From positions 1-64,000 of the forward strand of contig CAIOZA010000136.1 in assembly GCA_903862655.1 (NCBI GenBank): DNA of 64,000 bases, written 5' to 3'. Every line of letters begins with the position of its first letter. The stretch's first letter is position 1. Both the position numbers and the translations under genes were made by a program. The DNA is from an uncultured Ignavibacteria bacterium. GTDB lineage: Bacteria; Bacteroidota; Ignavibacteria; Kapaibacteriales; UBA2268. The notes under the pieces were generated by a model that saw only the letters and a program-made list of their open reading frames with translations, was not told the origin of the DNA and did not search any database. Shown here in pieces: positions 36,826 to 44,496 of the stretch.

Positions 36826-37923
36826 TTAATGAGCGTGCTCAGTATGACCTTCAGATTTATGATCTCCCATTCCAACTCCAGTGAATACGGCTGTAAGTAT
36901 TGTGAAAATATATGCCTGAAGGAAAGCTACAAGTATTTCAAGACAATACATAAAGATCGAGAAAAATACTGATACCGGAGCAACTGCTAGAGTCCTAAAG
37001 TAAAATATCAATCCCACTAATGACAAAAGAACAACGTGTCCAGCTGTCATATTTGCAAAGAGACGAACTGTAAGAGCAAATGGCTTCGTAAAAATAGATA
37101 GAATTTCGATAGGTATCATAATCGGAAGAAGCCACCATGGGGCGCCACCTGTTAAATGCTTTAAAAAAGATAAAATTCCAATCTCTTTGATAATTGTATA
37201 ATTAATAACAAACAGTGAACACAATGCAAGCGCGGCTGTTGTGCCTAACGCACCTGTAGCAGAATGTCCACCTGGCATTAATCCGATAATATTCATAGCA
37301 AGAATAAAAAAGAAAAGGACTACGAAATAAGGAAGAAGCCTGTCAGTAATATGCTTTCCTCCGAGATTCGGTCCAATAATGTCATCCCTAATAAAAATAA
37401 CTGAGGCTTCTATTAAATTCTGAATTCCTTTGGGTTCCCTTTGTTTAGTCTTTTTATATGCACGTCCAACTTTCGTAAAAATAAAAATCAGTAGGATCAT
37501 TGCTAACCATTGAAAACAAACTAGACTCGTGATAGACATATCAAGTGTAGGTGCTTGTTCATTAGAAGATTTTACTAATTTATGTGATTTATGATCAATT
37601 TTAAAAATTCCCTGTTTAGACATTGCCTCTACAGAGGAATAAGTATGAAAACCAGCTTCTTTGTCATAAATAATAACTGGAAGAGAGGCAATATGATAAT
37701 GGAAAAATGTTAGATCTCTATGTTCTCCAAGGCTTTTTAGTAAAGTTGGGAAAACTTCAGTTGGTGGAACATTGCCATCTGAAGAATGTGCATTGCTTGC
37801 TGTTTGTACTTCATTTGGTTCCTGATTTATATGTTTCTGGGTACTATCGTTACCACCTGTATGTAATTCACTATTGGCATTATTGTTCTCAGCTAAAAAA
37901 GTTTCAGTACCAGCTTTTGACAT
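36826..37923 (-). CDS. atpB: ATP synthase a subunit, with long N-terminal extension
   Basis: A 365-residue F0 a subunit. The conserved helix ALTVRLFANMTAGHVVL carries the essential Arg and the GLMPGGHSATGAL block lies before it. The first ~130 residues are hydrophilic, Asn/His-rich and without a signal peptide, far more than the short N-terminus of E. coli AtpB. The C-terminus is His-rich (GDHKSEGHTEHAH). Long AtpB proteins occur in Bacteroidota and Chlorobiota. It lies 9 bases after the small AtpI-like gene and 50 before atpE. Confidence 0.94.
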   Translation of the reverse strand: MSKAGTETFLAENNNANSELHTGGNDSTQKHINQEPNEVQTASNAHSSDGNVPPTEVFPTLLKSLGEHRDLTFFHYHIASLPVIIYDKEAGFHTYSSVEAMSKQGIFKIDHKSHKLVKSSNEQAPTLDMSITSLVCFQWLAMILLIFIFTKVGRAYKKTKQREPKGIQNLIEASVIFIRDDIIGPNLGGKHITDRLLPYFVVLFFFILAMNIIGLMPGGHSATGALGTTAALALCSLFVINYTIIKEIGILSFLKHLTGGAPWWLLPIMIPIEILSIFTKPFALTVRLFANMTAGHVVLLSLVGLIFYFRTLAVAPVSVFFSIFMYCLEILVAFLQAYIFTILTAVFTGVGMGDHKSEGHTEHAH

Positions 37924-37932
37924 AAATTCCCT

Positions 37933-38238
37933 TTATTTGTTTTTTTTATTGTGCAAATTTAAAAAATTTACTCGATTATTTAGATATAATATTTCGACAA
38001 AAATTAAAATAAATGTAGAAAAAACGAAACTTATCGCAAAATTGAACTGATTAAGTACATAATATTTAATCAGTATGAATACAATTATTGCAATTATGAA
38101 GTATCTAATAGCGAATGAACCCAGTATAATATTATTGAAAGAACTTAGAGGTTTGGATAAAGCTAACCTTGCAGAAATGAGTCCTGCCGCAAAGTTAAGG
38201 ATGGTTAATGCTAACGCAGAAATGATAGAAATATCCAT
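37933..38238 (-). CDS. Small four-helix membrane protein, AtpI-like
   Basis: A 101-residue, strongly hydrophobic protein with about four predicted membrane helices and a basic C-terminal tail (NLHNKKNK). Position between the AtpZ-like gene (5 bases) and atpB (9 bases) and its topology match the ATP synthase protein I family, which helps assemble the c-ring. The sequence match to AtpI is weak, so the name rests mainly on context. Confidence 0.6.
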   Translation of the reverse strand: MDISIISALALTILNFAAGLISARLALSKPLSSFNNIILGSFAIRYFIIAIIVFILIKYYVLNQFNFAISFVFSTFILIFVEILYLNNRVNFLNLHNKKNK

Positions 38239-38243
38239 TAGTG

Positions 38244-38474
38244 TTATTTTTTTTCTTTAGTTAAATTCAGTACTGTTCTTATAAAACTATACATACCAGC
38301 AGCTACTCCAAACAACGAACAAATAACAATTAGCCAAGGCGATGTATGAAATTTACCATCGAGCCACCAGCCAAGTAAAACCATCAGAAGAATCGTTATG
38401 GCCATTTGCCAGCCAAGGTTCAAATATGGACCTAGTTCTTTAGATATATCCTTTCTGCTTTTTGGACTATACAT
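38244..38474 (-). CDS. AtpZ/AtpI-family F0F1 ATPase accessory protein
   Basis: A 76-residue two-helix membrane protein with the family pattern LGWQMAITILLMVLLGWWLDGKF and a second helix at SLFGVAAGMYSFIRTV. AtpZ/AtpI proteins lie upstream of atpB in many bacteria and assist c-ring assembly or Mg2+ import for the synthase. Its ATG overlaps the stop of the enoyl-CoA hydratase gene (TAATG), so it is coupled to that gene. Confidence 0.82.
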   Translation of the reverse strand: MYSPKSRKDISKELGPYLNLGWQMAITILLMVLLGWWLDGKFHTSPWLIVICSLFGVAAGMYSFIRTVLNLTKEKK

Positions 38475-39256
38475 TATTTCCCACTGAATTCGGCTTTCCT
38501 TTTTTCTAAAAATGCTGAAGTACCTTCTTTAAAGTCATCTGTTCCGCATATCTCTCCGAATTTTCTAGATTCATAAAGTAATCCATCAGAAATGCTTAAA
38601 GAATCAGACATTATAATCGAATCGATTGCTGCAGAAACAGCTAATTGACCTTTTGATAAAATAATATTTACAAATTCTATGACTTTGGTCATAAGTTCAG
38701 CTTGTTCATAAACACCATTTACTAATCCAATTCTTAAGGCTTCTTCGGCATTTATGTTATTCCCTGTGCAAATCATTTCTATAGCTTTTGCTCTTCCTAC
38801 AATTCTAGTTAATCGTTGAGTACCACCATATCCAGGTAGAATACCTAGGTTTACTTCAGGTTGTCCAAATTTTGCATTAGTTGATGCAAATCTGATATGG
38901 CATGCTAGAGTAAGTTCACATCCACCACCAAGTGCAAAACCATTCACAGCGGCTATAACTGGAACTCTAAGATTTTCTAATCTGTGCATTATTTTAGATC
39001 CAAATTCTGAGAATAATTTTCCTGAAAATTGATCACACTCATTCAATTCTGATATATCAGCTCCAGCTGCAAAAGCCTTTTCACCAGAACCAGTTAAGAT
39101 CACAGCTTTTATTGAAGAGTCTAATTCAATTTCTGAAATTGCTTCCTCAATATCCTCAAATATTTGCCGATTTAAAGCATTTAATTTATCAGGTCTGTTA
39201 AGTGTTATCTTTGCTATGTTATCTAATCTTTCGAAAATAATTGATGAGTAAGGCAT
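38474..39256 (-). CDS. Enoyl-CoA hydratase/isomerase family protein
   Basis: A 260-residue crotonase-fold protein. It has the oxyanion-hole segments KAFAAGADISEL and NGFALGGGCELTLACHIRFAS, and the conserved Glu in FGQPEVNLGILPGYGGTQRL. It likely hydrates enoyl-CoA in beta-oxidation or a related pathway. It is the first gene transcribed toward the atp operon and overlaps the AtpZ-like gene by one base, an unusual but possibly chance arrangement. Substrate is unknown. Confidence 0.92.
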   Translation of the reverse strand: MPYSSIIFERLDNIAKITLNRPDKLNALNRQIFEDIEEAISEIELDSSIKAVILTGSGEKAFAAGADISELNECDQFSGKLFSEFGSKIMHRLENLRVPVIAAVNGFALGGGCELTLACHIRFASTNAKFGQPEVNLGILPGYGGTQRLTRIVGRAKAIEMICTGNNINAEEALRIGLVNGVYEQAELMTKVIEFVNIILSKGQLAVSAAIDSIIMSDSLSISDGLLYESRKFGEICGTDDFKEGTSAFLEKRKAEFSGK

Positions 39257-39324
39257 ATAGACTCCTGGTAATGTATCTGAAATTTTATTACTAATTTTTA
39301 ATTCATTTAGAATTTAATTATGTA

Positions 39325-39333
39325 TAAGTTTGC
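39325..39333 (+). promoter_or_regulatory. Candidate -7 element TAAGTTTGC upstream of the NAGPA-domain gene
   Basis: TAAGTTTGC matches TAnnTTTGC exactly and lies 27 bases before the ATG at 39361. No clear TTG box appears 19-20 bases upstream. Confidence 0.35.
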
Positions 39334-39360
39334 AATTTAAAAAATATTCGATTATTCTTG

Positions 39361-40869
39361 ATGAAAAATTATTGGATCAATAAATATACGCTTATTTATT
39401 TTTTAATGTTCTTTTTGATTTTTTCCGGGGAAAATTCTCAGTTAAATTCTAAAACAGTTCATAAGAAAAAGCAAACTATTACTGGATCAAAGTCCAAGGC
39501 AAAAAATATAACTTTAAAAACAACAAAAAAATCAAGTGCAAAAGATCTTAAGAAAAAGAAAAAATCTAAACGAAAAGCCAGATATTCTCCTCCCATATCA
39601 ATGTCCTACCCATCAAGCTTTGATGTAGTTAAGGATACTGTGCTTAGTGATGGGGTTAACTACCGTGTTATTCTTTATGGTAGTAAGTACAAACATAAAA
39701 TTCATTTGCTTGATATTGATCTATATACTGAAAACATTCAGTTGGATATTTTAAAAGGTCATGGCATTTATCATGGCTTAGAGAAATTGCATAATATGGT
39801 TGGAAACTATAATTCAACACATATGGATTCAATTCTAGGTGCGATAAATGGAAATTTTTGGAGAGCTTATACAAATCATCCAATTGGTCCTTTGATAATA
39901 AATGGTGAAGTACTTGAAATGATTACTCATAAGCAATGGACTTCAGGATTATTTGATAAGGAGAATAATCTTTTTATCGATAATTTTTTCATGCATTGTG
40001 AAGTACTTAAGGGGAATAGAATACAATTTGAAGTTGATATGGTTAACAGAAGAAAAGATTCATCAGCGATAGTACTGTATAACAAGTTCACAGGTTCCTC
40101 TGTTTCATATATTACAGTCAACGACTATATACAAGATCTGAATACAATGATAGAGGATGCTCAAATTGAACAGGAAATGCTTGATTCCACTGATCTGGTA
40201 ATTGATTCCACAAAAATGATGCAGGAGATATTTCATACAAAAACAATTTCAGCTATTGAATTTAATTTCAATAAAATTGCTTTAAAGTATATGGAACCAC
40301 CAGCAGTAAATAAAAATGTTAAATGTATAGTAATAAATTATGATATTGGTATTCTACCTATGCCGGATAATGGATGTATCATTTCATTTGGAAATAATTT
40401 TGACTTGACAAAAATTCCTAGAATAGGGGATACAGTTACTCTTAAGTTTACCACTAATTTTTATCAGGATGTCGAATTTTATAATGCTGTTTGTGGTACA
40501 CCAAGGTTGGTAAGAAATAACATTGCAAAGCATGAGGCAATGGAAGAAGGTTCAAGAGGAAAACGATTTATTTCAATGCAATTGCCACGAACAGCCATCG
40601 GCACTAATGAAGGAAAAGACAGACTTTTTCTTGTTTGCGTAGAAGGTTCATCTAGAGGTGCAAGGATAGCAGGAGCAAGCCTTCAACAATTATCTTTAAT
40701 AATGAAAAAACTAGGTGCACATGATGCTATGAATCTTGATGGTGGAGGATCTTCAATTATGATTATTAACAATAAAAATGTTCTTGTACCAGGAAGACCA
40801 GATGCATCGAGAAGATTATCTGTAGGAATAGGAATATCTAAAAGAAAAGAAAGTAAAATTGTAAAATAA
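39361..40869 (+). CDS. Exported phosphodiester glycosidase (NAGPA domain) protein
   Basis: A 502-residue protein from the ATG at 39361 (a TTG three bases upstream is less likely). It has a signal peptide (hydrophobic residues about 8-22), a Lys/Ser-rich linker (about 30-75) and a NAGPA domain whose signature NLDGGGSS lies near the C-terminus, after RTAIGTNEGKDRLFLVCVEG. NAGPA enzymes cleave sugar phosphodiester caps, in bacteria on teichoic- or envelope-linked glycans. Its stop codon abuts the stop of the convergent DUF1343 gene, another wall-sugar enzyme. Confidence 0.85.
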   Translation: MKNYWINKYTLIYFLMFFLIFSGENSQLNSKTVHKKKQTITGSKSKAKNITLKTTKKSSAKDLKKKKKSKRKARYSPPISMSYPSSFDVVKDTVLSDGVNYRVILYGSKYKHKIHLLDIDLYTENIQLDILKGHGIYHGLEKLHNMVGNYNSTHMDSILGAINGNFWRAYTNHPIGPLIINGEVLEMITHKQWTSGLFDKENNLFIDNFFMHCEVLKGNRIQFEVDMVNRRKDSSAIVLYNKFTGSSVSYITVNDYIQDLNTMIEDAQIEQEMLDSTDLVIDSTKMMQEIFHTKTISAIEFNFNKIALKYMEPPAVNKNVKCIVINYDIGILPMPDNGCIISFGNNFDLTKIPRIGDTVTLKFTTNFYQDVEFYNAVCGTPRLVRNNIAKHEAMEEGSRGKRFISMQLPRTAIGTNEGKDRLFLVCVEGSSRGARIAGASLQQLSLIMKKLGAHDAMNLDGGGSSIMIINNKNVLVPGRPDASRRLSVGIGISKRKESKIVK

Positions 40870-42087
40870 TCAATAAAGTAAGTATTTATTTCTTATTTGA
40901 CTGAATGATTGAAGTCCCTTGTGAATTAAATCCATTAGATCATTTTCATTCGAACTATTAAAAATTGCTTCGAATAATTTCTTACTTCCTGTAACTTTTT
41001 CGAACATTATTTTTCTCTCTTTGCTAACCTTCGATTTATCAAATAATGATGGTTGTAACTCCCTGAGTTTGAAGAATAGTCTTATGCCGGAAGAATAGGG
41101 GAGAAATCCATTGTCATATTCAAATTGTAATTTTAAACCTGAGACACCTCCCTTGAGTATTGGTTCAAGTTTTACACCAGGTAGATCAAGCTGATGAGCA
41201 ATTTTCTCAAGATTAAAAATCTCGATTTTCCCAACAAATTGAAATGGTAATTGTGAACCTAACCCTATCTGGAAAATTCCGAGCTCACCAAATATTCCAG
41301 TCATAGCACAACCGCGTATGGCATTAACAGTTGGTATATTTGGTGAGGTTGGAGTCCATTTGATTTCTGTATCCTCCCAAACCATCCATCGTTTCCAGTT
41401 TTCCATTTGTATGACAGATAAATTGCATTTTCTTGGCTTAACTTCCTTGTCCTTTGGCAACCATCCTTCTTCGTTGATCATGTAGCATAATTCACCTATA
41501 GTACAGCCATGAATATAAGGCACAGGAATAATTCCCACGAAAGAATATAAAGTAGAATCAATTACATTTCCGTCAACAATCATTCCGCTTAAAGGATTAG
41601 GTCTGTCAAGAATGACTATTGGAATTCCCCATTCGGCACATGCATCCATCATTTTATAAATTGTACTGATATATGTATAGGATCGGATTCCAATATCTTG
41701 AAGATCAACAACTATCATGTCTATATTGTCAAGCTGGTACTTAAGTGGGCGACGGTTTGAACCATAAAGAGAATAAACGTTGATCCCAAAGAGTGTGTCA
41801 TTTGAAACACTTTTACCAGCTGAAACCCATGTTTTGAAGCCATGTTCGGGTGCAAAAATAGCATTAACTTTACATTTGCCAGATTTTACAAATTCTTCTA
41901 CAGTGAGTGTCCCCTTTGAGGATCTTCCTGCATTGTTAGAAAGAATCCCAATGCGCTTGTTTTTAAAGAAATCAAAATTGTTTTCAATTACAAGGTCGAT
42001 ACCTAATTTGACCTTCTCTTTTTCAAGTGTGAGGGCATTGTAAGTATAAAAGAAAAAAACTAAAAAAACTGAAAAATATTTTAACAT
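40870..42087 (-). CDS. DUF1343 protein (NamZ-like exo-beta-N-acetylmuramidase)
   Basis: A 405-residue exported protein from the ATG at 42087, with a signal peptide (MLKYFSVFLVFFFY). It belongs to DUF1343; characterised NamZ enzymes release MurNAc from the non-reducing end of peptidoglycan fragments. Matching blocks are GILSNNAGR, FAPEHGF, DNIDMIVVDLQDIGIRSYTYIST and DRPNPLSG. A TTG at 42117 would add ten residues before the signal peptide and overlap a promoter-like TATTTTTG, so I reject it. It abuts the NAGPA gene tail to tail. Confidence 0.88.
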   Translation of the reverse strand: MLKYFSVFLVFFFYTYNALTLEKEKVKLGIDLVIENNFDFFKNKRIGILSNNAGRSSKGTLTVEEFVKSGKCKVNAIFAPEHGFKTWVSAGKSVSNDTLFGINVYSLYGSNRRPLKYQLDNIDMIVVDLQDIGIRSYTYISTIYKMMDACAEWGIPIVILDRPNPLSGMIVDGNVIDSTLYSFVGIIPVPYIHGCTIGELCYMINEEGWLPKDKEVKPRKCNLSVIQMENWKRWMVWEDTEIKWTPTSPNIPTVNAIRGCAMTGIFGELGIFQIGLGSQLPFQFVGKIEIFNLEKIAHQLDLPGVKLEPILKGGVSGLKLQFEYDNGFLPYSSGIRLFFKLRELQPSLFDKSKVSKERKIMFEKVTGSKKLFEAIFNSSNENDLMDLIHKGLQSFSQIRNKYLLY

Positions 42088-42114
42088 TAAGTATCTTGAA
42101 TTATTCAAACCGTA

Positions 42115-42122
42115 CAAAAATA
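42115..42122 (-). promoter_or_regulatory. Candidate -7 element TATTTTTG upstream of the DUF1343 gene
   Basis: Minus-strand TATTTTTG lies 27 bases upstream of the chosen ATG at 42087. It lacks a matched -33 box. Confidence 0.3.
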
Positions 42123-42138
42123 TGAAAATTCTTGATTG

Positions 42139-43299
42139 CTAATTTCCGAATTTATTATATGGCTTTTTAATTAGTTCATTTGCTTCATTATTAGAGCCTT
42201 GATAATCCTTCCATGAGGCTACTTTCTTATACTGCTTAACAGCCAAATCTCTTTTACCCTGGATGTCATAAATTTTACCAATTTTTAGATTTGTCATTAT
42301 CATGAAGCCAGACATTTCAGTGTCTATTTTTCTGCTTGATTCGTCACATTTATAAAAATACTTCAGAGCAAGGTCATTTCTTGCCTGCATCATCAAAGCA
42401 GTACCAATATAATAGAGAGCTTCACGAGCAGTTTGGACATCATACCCTGGTTGATTGTCCATGTATCGGAGTAAGATATTTCTCCATACTTTCTCAAATT
42501 TTTCTGTATCCCATACACTGACATAACATCGCCCAAGATACCTGTGAAACATAGCATTATTAGGATACTTTTGATTAAGTTGCTCTGCAAGTATTAGTGC
42601 AGAATTTGCATCTTTTTCGAAATCATAGAAAATCTGCATTAATATATACTTTGCTTCAATATTAGCATAGCGGGCATATCTTGAAGCTGCTTGAAGTTGT
42701 AATTTTCCAATTGATTTGTCACCTTTCGGGGCAAAAACTATTAAAGGTTTTATTGCAGGATATTGTTCAGGCAGAGCGGCTGCAAAGTAATTATAAATTC
42801 CGGTTCCTAGCATTATATCATGATTGTTCGGAGCTACATTGTAACATTTCAGAAGTATATCAAAGCCGTTATATCCATCATTAGCAGCTTTAAACCAACT
42901 TTTTCGAATAGCATAAAATCTTCCGCGATATCCAAGGGCACCTCCTTTAAAAAAAAGTGCAGAGATATCGAGAGGATTTTTTTGTAATAAATCCTCGCAT
43001 ACAAGTATTACTTTGTCAATTTTGTTTAGAAAAAGCTGATCATAGGATTCTGTGTTTCTATAAGTTGATATTTTCCACCAAATCACCATAGCATCCAGAA
43101 AATATCCAGCTGGGTTTGTCGGATATTTATCGATTACCTTTTTAAATGTCTCTTCGGCATTGCTGAACTGAACATTATAAATATAATCAGAACCTATTTT
43201 AATAAGGCTGTCTGCATCAGTTTTTAATATGGGCCACTGAGCATTAGTTTTAAATATAGAACAAAATATTAGGAAGATAATGGTTATATGTATTTTCAT
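42139..43299 (-). CDS. Exported tetratricopeptide-repeat protein
   Basis: A 386-residue protein with a signal peptide (IIFLIFCSIFKTNAQ) and helical repeats with TPR character: YNVQFSNAEETFKKVIDKYPTNPAGYF, LALKYFYKCDESSRKI and DLAVKQYKKVASWKDY. TPR arrays mediate protein contacts; a periplasmic scaffolding or envelope role is likely. It lies 51 bases upstream of the DUF1343 start in the same direction, and 19 bases after the CPBP gene. No specific family is recognised. Confidence 0.72.
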   Translation of the reverse strand: MKIHITIIFLIFCSIFKTNAQWPILKTDADSLIKIGSDYIYNVQFSNAEETFKKVIDKYPTNPAGYFLDAMVIWWKISTYRNTESYDQLFLNKIDKVILVCEDLLQKNPLDISALFFKGGALGYRGRFYAIRKSWFKAANDGYNGFDILLKCYNVAPNNHDIMLGTGIYNYFAAALPEQYPAIKPLIVFAPKGDKSIGKLQLQAASRYARYANIEAKYILMQIFYDFEKDANSALILAEQLNQKYPNNAMFHRYLGRCYVSVWDTEKFEKVWRNILLRYMDNQPGYDVQTAREALYYIGTALMMQARNDLALKYFYKCDESSRKIDTEMSGFMIMTNLKIGKIYDIQGKRDLAVKQYKKVASWKDYQGSNNEANELIKKPYNKFGN

Positions 43300-43318
43300 A
43301 AATGGACTTTTTATTAAA

Positions 43319-44227
43319 TTAATTATTTAATTGAGACGAAGAAATTGTCCTTTTATGTGTATTAACAAAAGAAGAATAATCTCTAATTAAAAGTTTAGAT
43401 GATATGATTGGAGAAAGGTATAATCTTTTAGAAAGAAAAAGAATATTTAGAAGCAGTATCCATGTTACAATTATGCCACCTTCAAACCCATATAAACCTC
43501 CTGTTAGAATGTCAGGAATGGAATAATGCGAAAATGCAATTATACTAATTTTCTCATTCATACCGCTTAATGGAGCACCAATAAATAATGCGAGAAATAA
43601 ATTCCAGTAGAAATGAAAAAGAGAAGAAAAAATTATTGATCTTGTCAATAGAAATATGACCGAAAAAAGAATACCCGCCATAAAAGTATTCAAAGAGGCA
43701 ACAACAGAAAAGTTCGGGTTAAAAAAATGAGCAGATGAAAAGGCTAAACTGGTTAGAAAAATTGAAAATGTGCTTCCAAATTTATCCTCAATTGCTTGGA
43801 AAATTATACCTCGAAAAAATGATTCTTCAATAAATGCGATTAAAATAAAGTTGTATATTAGAGCGATGAGGGAGAAGAAGTTAGGTTGCGAAAATGTAGT
43901 TACGTTACTAAAAGACAAACAAATAACTGCTAGAATAATAGTATTAGTAATACCAGTTAATAACAGAATTAGATGATTTTTCAATTGATCTTTTTTGAAA
44001 ACATTAAAGAATCCAAAATAATACCATTTTGAATTTATTCTAAAGAATTCAATAAATGTTGATATGCCTTGAAGTACTAATGCGATAATTAAATTAAAAT
44101 TAGAAAGAATAAACGTATTCTCAAAATTCATAAAAGCATAAAAAAGCAAAAAACAAATTGAGCAAAATAAAACAATACGAATCCACCACTCGTTTAAAAG
44201 CATATTGAATTGAGAGGACCATATCAT
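43319..44227 (-). CDS. CPBP-family intramembrane metalloprotease
   Basis: A 302-residue polytopic protein with seven or eight helices. The CPBP motifs are EESFFR at 134-139, the H167 in SSAHFFN, and HFYWN at 205-209, which form the intramembrane active site. Bacterial members process prenylated peptides or bacteriocin self-immunity factors; the substrate here is unknown. It lies 13 bases from the HicB-like gene and upstream of the TPR gene, in a likely operon. Confidence 0.85.
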   Translation of the reverse strand: MIWSSQFNMLLNEWWIRIVLFCSICFLLFYAFMNFENTFILSNFNLIIALVLQGISTFIEFFRINSKWYYFGFFNVFKKDQLKNHLILLLTGITNTIILAVICLSFSNVTTFSQPNFFSLIALIYNFILIAFIEESFFRGIIFQAIEDKFGSTFSIFLTSLAFSSAHFFNPNFSVVASLNTFMAGILFSVIFLLTRSIIFSSLFHFYWNLFLALFIGAPLSGMNEKISIIAFSHYSIPDILTGGLYGFEGGIIVTWILLLNILFLSKRLYLSPIISSKLLIRDYSSFVNTHKRTISSSQLNN

Positions 44228-44240
44228 GATTTGAAGTACT

Positions 44241-44432
44241 TTATGAATTTTTTAAGTTTTGAATATACTGTTCGATATACTCGTTCATCATATTTCTCAC
44301 TTCTTCATGTTCTGTCCCAACCATCATGTGGTTAAGCTGTGGGCAATACGATGCGTAATCATTTTCACCACGACGTCTAATAAGAATTTCATAATCGTTA
44401 ATATCTGAACTTGACGATAAAACTGCTGACAT
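44241..44432 (-). CDS. HicB-like small protein
   Basis: A 63-residue protein whose core YEILIRRRGENDYASYCPQLNHMMVGTEHEEVRNMMNEYIE resembles the partial RNase H-like fold of HicB antitoxins. It lacks a DNA-binding C-terminus and no HicA toxin is beside it, so it is not a normal toxin-antitoxin module. It may be a free-standing HicB-fold protein, which is common in bacteria. An SD (AGGAGTTTTAAAATG) precedes the start. Confidence 0.62.
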   Translation of the reverse strand: MSAVLSSSSDINDYEILIRRRGENDYASYCPQLNHMMVGTEHEEVRNMMNEYIEQYIQNLKNS

Positions 44433-44496
44433 TTTAAAACTCCTGATGTGTAAAACCTATAATAAGACTATTTAGTCAAAAAATAATTTGGATTAA

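Noticed and set aside
42088-42117. TTG start for the DUF1343 gene
   Set aside because: It overlaps a TATTTTTG promoter-like box and precedes a normal signal peptide; the ATG at 42087 is preferred.
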